Assembly (NCBI GenBank): GCA_026413225.1
Contig: CM048552.1
Location: 191,800,053-191,864,052 of the forward strand
Source of the DNA: Otis tarda
Taxonomy: Eukaryota > Chordata > Aves > Otidiformes > Otididae
Length of the DNA: 64,000 nucleotides
Direction of reading: 5' to 3'
The notes below the pieces were generated by a model. It saw only the letters and a program-made list of their open reading frames with translations, made no database searches and had not been told where the DNA came from. The translations under genes were made by a program, and so were the position numbers. Each line of letters opens with the position of its first letter. Within the stretch, counting starts at the first letter, position 1. Positions 1 through 12,200 of the stretch are shown one piece after another.

Positions 1-38
1 TTTTTTTTTAAACGCAATTTAACATGGTAATTTTTTAG

Positions 39-237
39 GTGGGTCTGTTTCGAAAATCTGGAGTGAAATCCCGAATCCAGGCCCTACGTCAGATGAATGA
101 GAGCTCCCCAGAAAATGTCAACTATGAAGACCAGTCGGCGTATGATGTGGCAGATATGGTAAAGCAATTTTTCAGGGACTTGCCGGAGCCTCTCCTCACA
201 AGTAAGCTCGGAGAGACTTTTCTACACATCTACCAAT
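39..237 (+). CDS. STARD13: STARD13 exon: RhoGAP domain with arginine finger
   Basis: Acceptor ...TTTTTTAG ends at 38; donor GTAAGT starts at 238. Reads VGLFRKSGVKSRI at the start and FLHIYQ at the end. The Arg of LFRKSG is the catalytic arginine finger of the family. The exon ends one base into a codon (phase 1), which is completed by AT in the next exon to give Tyr. The frame runs on past the donor to 311, which is intron read-through only. Confidence 0.95.
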
Positions 238-3200
238 GTAAGTTCCAATATTTTTATAATTATAAACAAATATACAATATTATATATTGTATAATAATAG
301 ATTGTAAATAGTTTTGGTACATTAAGACTGGGTGGGATTCTTTCTACTCACCTTGAAGATGTATAAAAGAATACCTCTGCCTTCAAAGTCTTTCACGGAG
401 AGATTTTTAGAACTGCCTAAAGGTTTCAATGTCAAAATACCAGCAATTTAATGGAAAGACAGTGCTCAAATCTTGAGAAGCTTTGAAAATATCAGCCTTA
501 CCATCAGAAAAAAAGCCAGAAGGACAGGCTGTCATGGACATAAAAAGCATGAAGATTCATGTTTTTGTCAGATTTCTTTAAACTGTGGGTCCAGTTCATG
601 CAGACATTCCAATACAAGTGAGTCTTCTCGCCATGGAGAAGTGGTACTTGATGATGAGAACATGAGCCTGTGCAGTCCCTTTTCTTGCTGTGACTTTTGA
701 TTATTTGCCTTTTCATTATAGTCTATAAAATGTACATGCAAGCAACAAGCTGCTTTCATTTACATCCTCAGCTTCTATGTAAGAAAAAAAACAACAACGG
801 AGGATTTCTTCTTTTCATTTCAGTATAGGCAGTCTTCAGCAAAATCTGAGACTCAAAGGCATCAGAATGATGAAAATCCCTGTAAATCAGGAAGTGACTG
901 TGTGACTCTTCTCCAGATTGAGAGAGAAATAAACAATGAGGAAAACACTGAAAGGCCAGAGGAATTAGAGTTTTTTCCTGACAATGTCCGTTATGAAGGC
1001 CTGTCAGCCAGTGCTCTGGCAGATCGGAAAAGTGTACCCAGCCAGCCTAAGCCAAATAATTGGAAGCACTAAGGAGAAGTGTGTCTAGTCTTTTCACTTG
1101 CAGACATTTCAGCTGCCAAAACAACAGAAAGCCATTTTTAAACACAGTATAATCCCAGTGCTAAAGAATCTAAGTTACTTTTGTGCCTCCCTTTACTGTA
1201 AAATCTGTCTGTGGCACATAGTCACTAATGTCTTTAACATCACAGTGTCTGTAGCTGGTAGAGAAATGCTGTGATCCTGCACATGAGAGACAGCATCGCA
1301 AATAAATTTAGTGGATTTGGTCATACATGATATCTTGAGACACAAGTGAACTGAAACAATTGGTGCCTAGCCCTGGACCATCATTGCCCCCTCTTCTTTC
1401 CTGCTCACAAGTTGCAGGTCTTGTCTGCCTACGCACATATCAGTGAGTTTGTTCAGAAAAGCCACAGAAATTCTTGGTGTTAATAAAATGGCAATCACAA
1501 TTGTTTCCACAGTGAAGTGGCCAAGGAGAAGATTATCCACTAGAAGGACATGTTGTACATATCCTTGGAAACAAATCACCTTTAAACTATCGCTTGATAA
1601 GAACTGGGAATGTCCTGTCTTGCCGTAGGAGAGGCTGCAAGTAAACTACTGCCTTGCCAAAGGAAGACAGACACGGCAGCTTTCAGTGTTATCAACATTA
1701 TTAGGTCTGTAGCCAGAAGGAATCCCCATCTTCAAGTTGGAAGCCTGGCATAAGGATTCATAACAGCCAAAAGGCTGAACAGTGTAATAGTCCTATCATC
1801 CAACAAAAAAATTGCTGTATAAAGGGGCACAGGCTGACTCTGTAAACCTGCGTGGTACTGCAGTGGGAAGTCTGAAGAACTCTTCTTTTCAGTGATCAGA
1901 GGGGAACAAAAATGCTAGGAAAGATTTTCTTGAACTGCGCCGTACTTTAAAGGATTTCAGAAAGGCTTGAGGATGGGTCTGTTTAAACCAAGGTGGGATC
2001 AGGACAAGATGGGCTCTGTAGACACTGGAGAGCAATGTTTGGATTAAGAATGAGTAGCAATGGGTTTTTTCCCATGTGACCAACAACAAGTGTATTTTTC
2101 TTTTTTAGACGGTACTGACAAAACTCCTTTCACAGAAAGAAAAATGTTGCAAATTGCTGGGATACCAATTGTATTTCATAATGTCTGCAATTAAATAAAT
2201 CTGTATGTGGGAGGTTTTTTTCCCCTTCATCCTGTTTAACAAATTATTAATGTGACGTTAGGAAGGATTTTTCCTCTCTTAGTGTATTGGCCAGGGATTT
2301 CTGATTTTCTAGGACTCACTGAAGATCTCTTTCATATATCCAGGACCTTTTTCAGATTTCCAGAATGGCTTGGTTTGCTGTAACACAGAGGATTGGGGAT
2401 GAGATGATTAGTGTAGTAGTCTATACGGCATAGCATTGATGAAACTTTCTCCATTTCCCTAAAACTCTCAGTTACCTAATGTTTACCTATGACTTGAAGG
2501 GCTGATCTGTCATCTTCTCTATGCGTCAGACCCACCAGTACAGGTGAGGGAGTCCCAGGAGGCTATGTGGGAAGAAAAGACATGTTGCATGGATTTAGCA
2601 AAGACTCCTCTGACTTCTCAGAAAGACCTGGCCTTGCCACTTCTAGAAAAATGGAAGCATTGGGCTGTGTTCAGTTTGTCGTTCATGTCTGAAAGCTTTT
2701 AAAATAAAATGCTTGTACAAGGCTAGCAGGCAGACCTTAAAAGCTGGCTGTTCCATGTACTGTAAATCTACTTATGTTCTTCTTCCATTTGATTATATAG
2801 AGCGTCTGTAATACCCAGAGGAGGGCTCCAAGTCCAAACTGAGAAAACTTATGGTAGTTTTAGAAATTAATCTATCTGAGATGCTCTTTAAGTGTGTCCA
2901 TTACTGCTTTCATTAAACTTTTTATGGTTTGGGGCACAAGTGTAAGTATTTTCCTGAAGCTTCCCTAAGACTTTTGAACTGTCTTCCCAGGGGACAAAAG
3001 AAACCTGAAAAATACCGCTTAAAGATATGAGTACTACTCTCCCTTCATGAACTTTTAATGAAGTTCAGTCTCTTTCTTGGGGAATAGTCTTTCAAATGAA
3101 CAGAGAAATGTCATTATACTGGCCAGGCAAGCTGTGCTTGGTGGAGGAGCAAATACCACAGCCCTCCAACAACCAGCTGGTCTTTGTTTCATCATCTGCC

Positions 3201-6200
3201 TCTTCAGAAAGCCATTCCCAGAGTGGGAGTGCCTGTGCTAAATCTGATCTTGTTACTGGCTCCTTATCTGATCTTACAGCTGACCCCCCCGAATGTCCCT
3301 TGCTTTTCCTCAGATGTCCCCAAGGAGCAGCGGCTGCAGGCAGTACAGGCAGCCATCATGCTGATGTCGGATGAGAACCGGGAGGTTTTGCAGACTCTGC
3401 TGTGCTTCCTGAGCGATGTCACCTCCGTGGAGGAGAATCAGATGACTCCTATGAACATCGCTGTTTGTCTGGCCCCCTCCCTCTTCCATCTAAATCTAGT
3501 GAAGAAAGAAAGCTCACCAAGGTAAGTTTCTTCTCAACACTCTTAGTAGTCATATTCTTAATACAAAATGATGTTTTCAGTGTTTCTAAAGGCATGCAGG
3601 GTACAATTTTACAAATTTTACGCTTGATGGGGCATAGCTTCAGTGAGAGGAGAAAGCCCATGCTGCAGAGACAGAAGCACACTTGCACATGCACAGAAGG
3701 CGTTTTTGCAAGCCCAGCAGGCATTTCTGGCTGGCTGTTGTGAATATGCAGTGCCTGCTTCCCATGCGAAATTTCAGTGAGGTACTATGAGTTTTGCATA
3801 AGTAATGTTGGCTTCTGTGAAGGGAAAGGGCCTGATTTCGCTCTGGTGGAAGGCAAAGATTGACCGTGTTCTAAAAGATTTTAATATGTAGATTTTCAGT
3901 GAGTGGTACAAGGTGCAGATCCTTGAGAAAGCCAGTGGATGTTTGCAGAAATGAAGTGCAGTGCTTATTAAAGAAACATCAGGCACAGGAAGGACAAGTG
4001 TGGGACTGCAGATCAGGATCCTGATCCCACTTGCATGCCTGGGTGTATTTGTGTTTTGTCACTGTGTATTTCCCGGTTGCATTCTGCCACCTGGGAAACA
4101 GAGTTTATTTCAGGCCCCATTAAGATAGCATATAACATGGTGAGTATAGACTAAACAGGGTGTAGACTCAGCTAAACATCAGTGGTCCCCACTTGATGTC
4201 CCTTCTGACTTTTTTTTTTTCCCCATCTGGTTCAGAATACACTGAGATTCATGGTCATGTACATGTATAACCAGTGTCTGAGCAATCGCTTTAAGCAGTA
4301 AGAACACAAAACATCATGTCTGTTAGAAGTCCATTCAAAATGTACAACACCTAATGCAGACGTACATCATCTTTCCTGCTTTTACCTTTGGCTCAACGAT
4401 ATTTTAGGTAAACATTTTTCCTTTATAAAAGCCCAATGGTCTGAGCAATCTTTGTGATAAATAAGAAGTACAGTCTTTTCGCTCTAGTGTTCTGAACATC
4501 CTGCTGCTGTTTGCTTTCATATTAAAAAGATTCAGCTCTTTTTACCTGAGACACTGAATTCAATTACAGAGTAATACAGAAAAAATATGCAACAGGGAAG
4601 CCAGATCAGAAGGACCTCAGTGAAAACCTGGCAGCTACTCAGGGACTTGCTCACATGATAATGGAATGCAACAAACTTTTTGAGGTGAGTGAGAGACTCA
4701 AACAGCATTATTCATGGCCACATAATGCAGCATCCTTTGAAGTATTTATGTTTATGCTTACATTTTCTGTCTTGTATTAGCTCAGAGATTGATGGTGCCT
4801 CACTTATTTGTAAACTTGCTCCATCTAAAGTTTATTTATCTAATTTCTTTGACTGGTCCCTTCTAGCATTCAAAGACGCAACTATTAAAAATGCAGGGTA
4901 ATTACTCTGTGGCAGTTTGCAACCCAAATTACTGGATTAGGATATTTTAGTCTAATTAAAATAAAAATCTACTGGTTTAACATTTCATATTATTATAATG
5001 CTTTTAGCACCTGAATTAAAACTTATTCATCTCAAAAACAAGAGCCGATACACATAATTTCTGTGTCATGCAATAAAATTAAAATTACATAGGGAGATGC
5101 AGTCTCACTGCAGGTGGGGGAGAGATACTGCTCATGTCTCCCTTCCCCAGAAGCAAAAGGCAACATTTCTAGGGGCGAGAGGAGTAACACAAGTGTGTTC
5201 ACATACAGTGGATCAGTCTAACATGGTTCTGCCTGAGTAGTGCTATTCTGAGCCATGGACTGTTTTGTTATACTATGATTTCTCATCTTGCATAAGAAGC
5301 AAAGACAGAAATAGCATCCATGTTATAGATCCTAGGCTCATTGCAATTGGATGCTGAGTGGTCCATCAGCCTAGAAACACATTGCCTTAAGGAAAAGTTA
5401 TCAGCAGGAGATATTTCCCTCTCTTCTGTGATGTAGGTCCCACACGAGATGGTCGCCCAGTCCCGAAACTCATATGTCGACGCAGAAGTGCATTCTCCCA
5501 CCCTGGACGAGCTCGGGAAACAGGTGGATGAGGAAGGAGGGAACTATCAGATGTACCTGGAAGGTCTCATGCAGAATCTCCAGAAAGAAGCAAAAGAGAA
5601 ATTCAAAGGATGGGTCACATGTTCCAGTATAGAGAACACAGAACTCGCCTACAAAAAGGTAATGTGGGAAGACATGGAAGAAGCAGTAAAGAAACCAAAG
5701 CAAATAGGCTATAGGACACCCTGACTTGTTGCATGACTAAATAAATACCCTTCTGTCTGGTGAGGCACATGATTTTTTAAAAAAGGCTACTAAAAGCAGT
5801 TAGAAATGTAATATAATGGTGATCCAAGTATGAGATTTCAGGAAAAGGCACACAAAGCAAGCTAAGGTCTCCAAAAAGAATAAAGTAAGTGATACAGCAA
5901 ACAACACAACCAGAGAGTAAACTGGGACTTTAAACAACAGATAACATTACCTAGGTGAGCTCTTTGGCTGGAGGCCAGGCAAAATTTCTGACCATCTCCT
6001 GTTGTTTGCCAGCAGTTTGGATAACACTGCCAAAACATAGGTATTAAAAAACCTCTTCAGGCTGCCCACTGCTTTGCTTAGCCAGGCTAGCCATATGGTC
6101 AGTTTTATCCCTGATCCTCTTGTCCTTGTTTCCAGTGGATTTTTAATATCTGCAGCCTTTATCAGAATTTCCAAAGTTGTTCTGGGCTCCATCATTTCTC

Positions 6201-9200
6201 CATGACCACTGCAGCCAGGAGGAGGGTGCTGCAGGGTCCCTGCAGACAGCAGGAGTTCAGGGCTGCTGGAAACGCAATGGCAAAACAGAGGTCTGCAAAC
6301 CAGCAGCAGCTAGCAAGAGGAGGGGATGGATTAGGGGTGGGTGACACTAGTTAGGTAGGGGAAGGGCACTGGGAGAAGTATGGAATATAGATGGTGAGGG
6401 AGCAGGAAGTCTGAGGGGCCAGAGACAGCACTCCCCCTATTAGGGCAAAGAAATCACAGTTACTCATTTGTAGCCAGCTTCTGTGAGTGACCTCTCCAGG
6501 GAGGGACTGCAGGAGGTTGGGGAGGGAGTAACATGGCTCACATGGGAGTAGGATGTGGGAGAAGGGTGGGAGTGAATAGTAGCATGCACAGGTCTGGAGT
6601 CAAGGGCATGTGGGGATCGGGAGCCACTGAGGTTCTAGGACAAGAGGACTGGGAAAGCTGAGAGCTCTGGGGAGAAGGAATTGTAACAAAATAATTTATG
6701 GTGAGAGTTGGGTTTCTGGGGACACAATCCTGGGTCTGTGGGAGGTGCTGGAGGTTTCTGGAGCACTAGTATTGGTATGTGAGGATGCCAGGGTGGGGAG
6801 GTGTTAGAAAAGCTGGGCTTGCACGATCCAGTGCTTGCAGTTAACTTGTTTGCTGCCTGAAATACGACAGCTCTAAAACCATGCAGAAAAGCTGTACGTG
6901 TGGAATTTTGGATATTAAACTTGTGTGTAGCCCAGTACTTTTTGCTCTCCTTATTGCACACTGTGGAGGTATAACACGTAACCAGAGCCATGAGCTAGGA
7001 AGAGTCAGCAAGCAGTTCGTGTGTTCCTTCTTTGAAAGGCATTTTCCCAATACTTCCCTTACGGCTATTTTGTTTCCCTTACAGCAAACATCTGTGTGTC
7101 TGACACATAAGTGAATCAGCATGTGTTCTGCTCTTGCACCAATTAACCAGGAGAGTTAGTTGACGCTCAGTCCCAGCCAGAGCATCAGATTGCCCAAGGT
7201 GGTAGCTTTATTTCAGCCCAGGGTTTCAGTCTCTCCTTTCATCTGTTTTCACTTCTACACACACATATTCTTCATTACACTTAGGATGCTTGGGGTTGAA
7301 ACAGTGTCTGTCATACCAGAAATAATACAGCAGCTCCACTGGTGCTATGGGAACTGGTCCAGATATACACTGATGTGAGAGCAGAAGTAATGTATCACTT
7401 CAGTTTTCCATCCAGCACTAGTATGCATATGTTTTCACATACAGTAGAGCAGCAGCAACAGCAATAATAGTAATGATTAGCAAGGAAATATGCATGTTCT
7501 TAAGCTAGTCAGATACCCATATCAAGATTTTGTCCTCAGTTATCCACTGCTGAACACAAGCATATAAATCACGGGGGTTTGTGTTCTTTGTTGCTTTACT
7601 CCAGGTTGGGGATGGGAACCCCCTACGGCTTTGGAAAGCCTCGGTGGAAGTTGAAGCCCCTCCATCAGTTGTCCTGAACCGAGTGCTGAGAGAACGGCAC
7701 CTCTGGGATGAGGACTTCTTGCAGTGGAAGGTGGTTGAGAGCCTGGACAAGCAGACAGAAGTCTACCAGTATGTTTTGAACAGCATGGCTCCTCATCCCG
7801 TCCGAGACTTTGTCATTCTAAGGTAAGCTAAGGGCAGCTCTCCACTACCTTTTCTTTCTGCAATGTGTATGAGGAAGATCTGGTCTTATGTCAGCCTCCG
7901 CATCTGTATAATTGTGCTTCGAAAACTGTTCTTGGGCAGCAGTCTTGGTTTCTCAAACTGAATTAAAACTGTGCACCTAGAGCATGCTGACCTTTTCTCT
8001 GATGTAATTTGAGCAGCACATACTCCTGAGGTCATAAATATCATTTATTCCCTAGAACAGATGTCTGATAATAGCTGCTGTTCTCTCTTAGCTTTGTTTG
8101 TTGTCAAAACAGTGCAAATAGAACCCAATTGTTTTTTACACTGCTTTTGCTGTTCTCTGGGGAACGTTTGATGTTTAAGAGCCAAATGTTTAGTAGAGAA
8201 GATAGTGATGCTTTTAAGCTAAGGTTGTTATACTGTGTCTATATAAGCTGTTAGTTTAGATTTGCAGTTGGAGTCTTGTAGAGGAAGAAGTACTAATCCA
8301 TAAAAATCCTAGTGCGGACATGAACAGAAAGAGGCAGTACATATGGATTCTGACTGTATTCCAGGGGATGACATCTCTCAAATAAATGTATAGCTGTGTA
8401 TCAATGTTCCAAATTCAATCCCAGTTCTGCCATGGTCTATCTGCCTGTACAGGTCAGACAAAAAAAAAATTCCTCTTATGTACCTTCTGCCTTTGAAATC
8501 CTGGCCCTTTGCTTGCTAGGAGCTATTGTGAAGCTGCTGACATATTTCACTTACAGGGTCAGTCCTATAGTTATTTATTTCAGGATGATTTTGTGCATTC
8601 TCGTTCTTGGTCTCTGCTACTTTCTTTGATTTAAATGATGTGCCAGAGAAATACTAAGCAGTTTTGACAAAGGGAATAGTCCAGTGAGTCAGAATTCTAT
8701 TAGAGGAAACAAAGATTAAAGGAAAAAGATGAGCCCTATAAAAACTAATTATAATAGTACAACCCTTTTATGACCTTCAGCATTCTTTTAGAGAATGGTA
8801 ACATGCAGATATTGTCAGTATAAGGGAAGAATTATTGGAACTCTTAAGGGAAGATTTAAAAAATATTTTCTGTAAGTTCTTTGTAATATGAAAACATCAG
8901 TCCTCCCATTACACTATTTCCTTTGCTTTCCCACAATATACTGGGCTAAAAGAATAATTTTGTAATTCATTTAATTATTTAATTTATTATTTTATAATTA
9001 ATTTTTCTATATTATATTATTGACTTAAATCAGTGATAAATTTGGTCCTCTGCCTAGCACTAAGAAGATTGTGTAGGAGCAGCGGGGAGGTTTTGATGAC
9101 CACGATTCTGTCCTCTTATTTGCCACTTAGTTCACTATTAGCTTTCATGGTAGTTTATGTTCTTTAAAGACCTGCTGTGCAGTCACATCAGTTAAAGAAA

Positions 9201-12200
9201 AATCTTGCCATTGAGTTCTCATTCTTTTCAGTAACCCAGGCAGAATGACCCCCAAGGACTAAAATGCATAGCATAAAACTGAATCCTGTTGGTTTTTTAA
9301 GGGCTGAAGACAGCCATCAGGCAGATCTGCTAAATTCTGTTGTTTATCTCTTTTTATTTATATCTTTAAGTCTAGAGCAAGGTTAGCCAGTGATATTGCA
9401 GTCAATTTGATACCTTATCATTGGTGGGAAGTGAAAAGGGGAATTATAATTCACACCTGGGGACATGAATAAATATATTTTAACACACAGCAGTTTTCCC
9501 CTTCCCAGTCAAACTTTTGGCTGTGAAAGGATAAACTCAGGTGTTTTTCCCCCCCCCCCCCCCAATTTGACAGTCATAACAAGGGGATTAGGCTCCCTTG
9601 AGAAGACTCTAATGGTAAGAAGATAGGGGCAATGTTTCATATGCCTGGTATCTGACACAGCTCTCAGCTGCCCTGCAGAGGCATCACTTTTCATTAAAGA
9701 TTCCTCACGTATTTAATGTTCATTAAGTATCACAGCATCTCTGTGAGTTAAGTGTCGTGCCTGGTTTTACTACTGTAAGATATATAGAGAAGTACAGAAA
9801 CTGGCCTAAATCTGTGTAACTTGGAATAGGAATCATAAGTCTCCTGCAATCTCTGGGATAAATGGTTTTCCACTCCAGGAATGACCCAAGTAAGTGCCAT
9901 GTAGTTACGGTCGCATCTAAGCGCTGTGCAGGCACTCACAGCAGAGGGTTCAGTATCTCTCAGTAGATCTGAGGTGTGATTTTCTATTCTCCACATGTTT
10001 CATCTGCCAAGGAAGCTCGTCATTTTTACTAATGCACAGACACACGTAAAACCTTCTGAAGCCAGAATCTTCCTGCATTGCCTTGAATAACAGCTCAATT
10101 TCATATAAGAAAAATGCAGAATGTTAAAACTACCTGCTGAAGTCCAAACTTCAACAGTCCTTGAAAGCAGCTTACCTGGTAAAAGATGATACTTCCCAAG
10201 GCAGCACAATCTCTAACTCAGACAGTCCATGGCAAGATGATGCACGTTACACAGCACAGTGGGCATTTCTCATTTCTTCCCACAGCATTGGAAAGAGCAT
10301 AGATCTATCCTGTGAGATTCAAGGCAGATGAAAAAGACGTGAGACACCAGAATATATAGAGAATGCTTCTAGAACAAGAAAAAAAATGTTAAGTATTAAA
10401 ATCTAGATCTCCTGAACCTGGTGGAAAACTTCTGCAGCATGTAAGAGAGGTTAGAAACTTGGAAGAGGATGAAAAAGTGAAATGACTGACAGAGCTCAAA
10501 ATAAAAATGTATCTCAGCAGGCCAGCCCAAAACCTGACTGCTTGTGAAAAGAAACACATGGTAATAAGAATCGTTGGCTAACTGACTTATATAGTGACAT
10601 GGTCATGAAATTTCACTGTTGCATTACTTTTTCCCAAGTAAAATTTATTCAATAGCTGTGTAACAGTGGTGAGACAGAACATAGTTCTACAGTCCAGAAA
10701 ATGTCTCCTTCCTCCTGTAAGGGAAAAGAACATGGAGCATAGATCCTGTTTGGGAAAGCAAGCACATTATTACGTTAGCAGAGGCTGCAAAAAGCTTGTT
10801 GGTTCTTGCTGTAAGGCATTGGAAAGGAGGAGGTCTTTCCAAGAGATGTCTCTTTTTGGAGTGACAGTGAGGAGGAAGGAAGCAAATGGATAAGTGATGC
10901 CTTTGTGGGGACCAGTCCTTCTAGGAGAGTTGGTGAGGATATTGGTTCAGATGTTTGCTTGAGAGCAAATCAAAGCCTACCGAAAGAAAGGGAGCCTTAA
11001 CTTCACTATCATTCCTAAAGGAGTAAACATGAAGTTTCAGCCTTTGGCTATTGCAACAGATAAACTCTGTGAGATTGTATTTTGCCATTGCTACTTGCAG
11101 TGTGTGGTGGCAAACGACCATCATGTAATTGGCACCAGCCAACTGAGGAGACTTTCCTCAGCTGCTGTGCATCAGTGAATATTAACAGCAGAACACCCTG
11201 GTAAAGTGTGCTGCATTTATACTTAACCGTCACCAAGAGTATTGTATGATAATGTCATTGAAAAAAGAAATGCTTGTCACGAAAACACATTTTGTTTTTA
11301 ATTCAGATGGCCTTGAAACACATTCTTGAAGTTTCAGAAGTCAGTGTGGGTACTAGCAAGGATTTCTGCTGTGCTAAACTGTATTTGTTGTTCTGTAAGT
11401 CTGTATGGGTGCAATGCAATATTTCAGCCTTTGTTGGATGGCTTGTGCTCACTTCATGTCCTTTCCAAAACTTCTATCTATCTGCAAAAGGCTGTGCCGT
11501 GCCCTGTAACACACGATAGTTACAAAGTGCTGGTGTGGAGAAGGAAAACTTCTCCACCTGGAGCCTGCAACAACTGTAGATGGGTGACCATTCCACATCA
11601 TGGTCAGAATCCCAACTGGGGTGGGGAGATGACATCAGAATCATGTGGGTATTGTCCTTCAGGAAAATAATGTACATAGCACCAATTGCAAGGTCTTTCT
11701 CCAAGGTGTTTCAGAAGGTGCGAGTTTGAGGGGTTGATTTGCCGCCTCCTGTACCAATGTATCCCCACGCCTCTGAGCAGTTCTTATCAAAATTATAGTA
11801 CCCACCATTAAAATTAAGACATTTACAGGAGGAGAGCTAGCTCTAGAATCTGAGCCTGATAAATTTCTGGGGCTTGTTCTGAGCAACATAGCTTACAGAC
11901 TTGGAACACAAAACTCCTCCAGGGACTCCTAGGGGCTCCTAGGGGACTACAAGAAAGATGAGGAGAGACTGTTCAGCAGGGCCTGTTGTGACAGGACGAG
12001 GGGTTATGGTTTTAAAATAGAGGGAGGTAGATTTAGATTAGATATTAGGAAAAAAAAATTACAATGAGGGTTGTAGAGCACTGGAACAGGTTGCCCAGAG
12101 AGGTGGTGGATGCCCCATCCCTGGAAACATTCAAGGCCAGGTTGGATGAGGCTCTGAGCAACCTGATCTGGTTGGAGATGTCCCTGCTTCTTGCAGGGGT

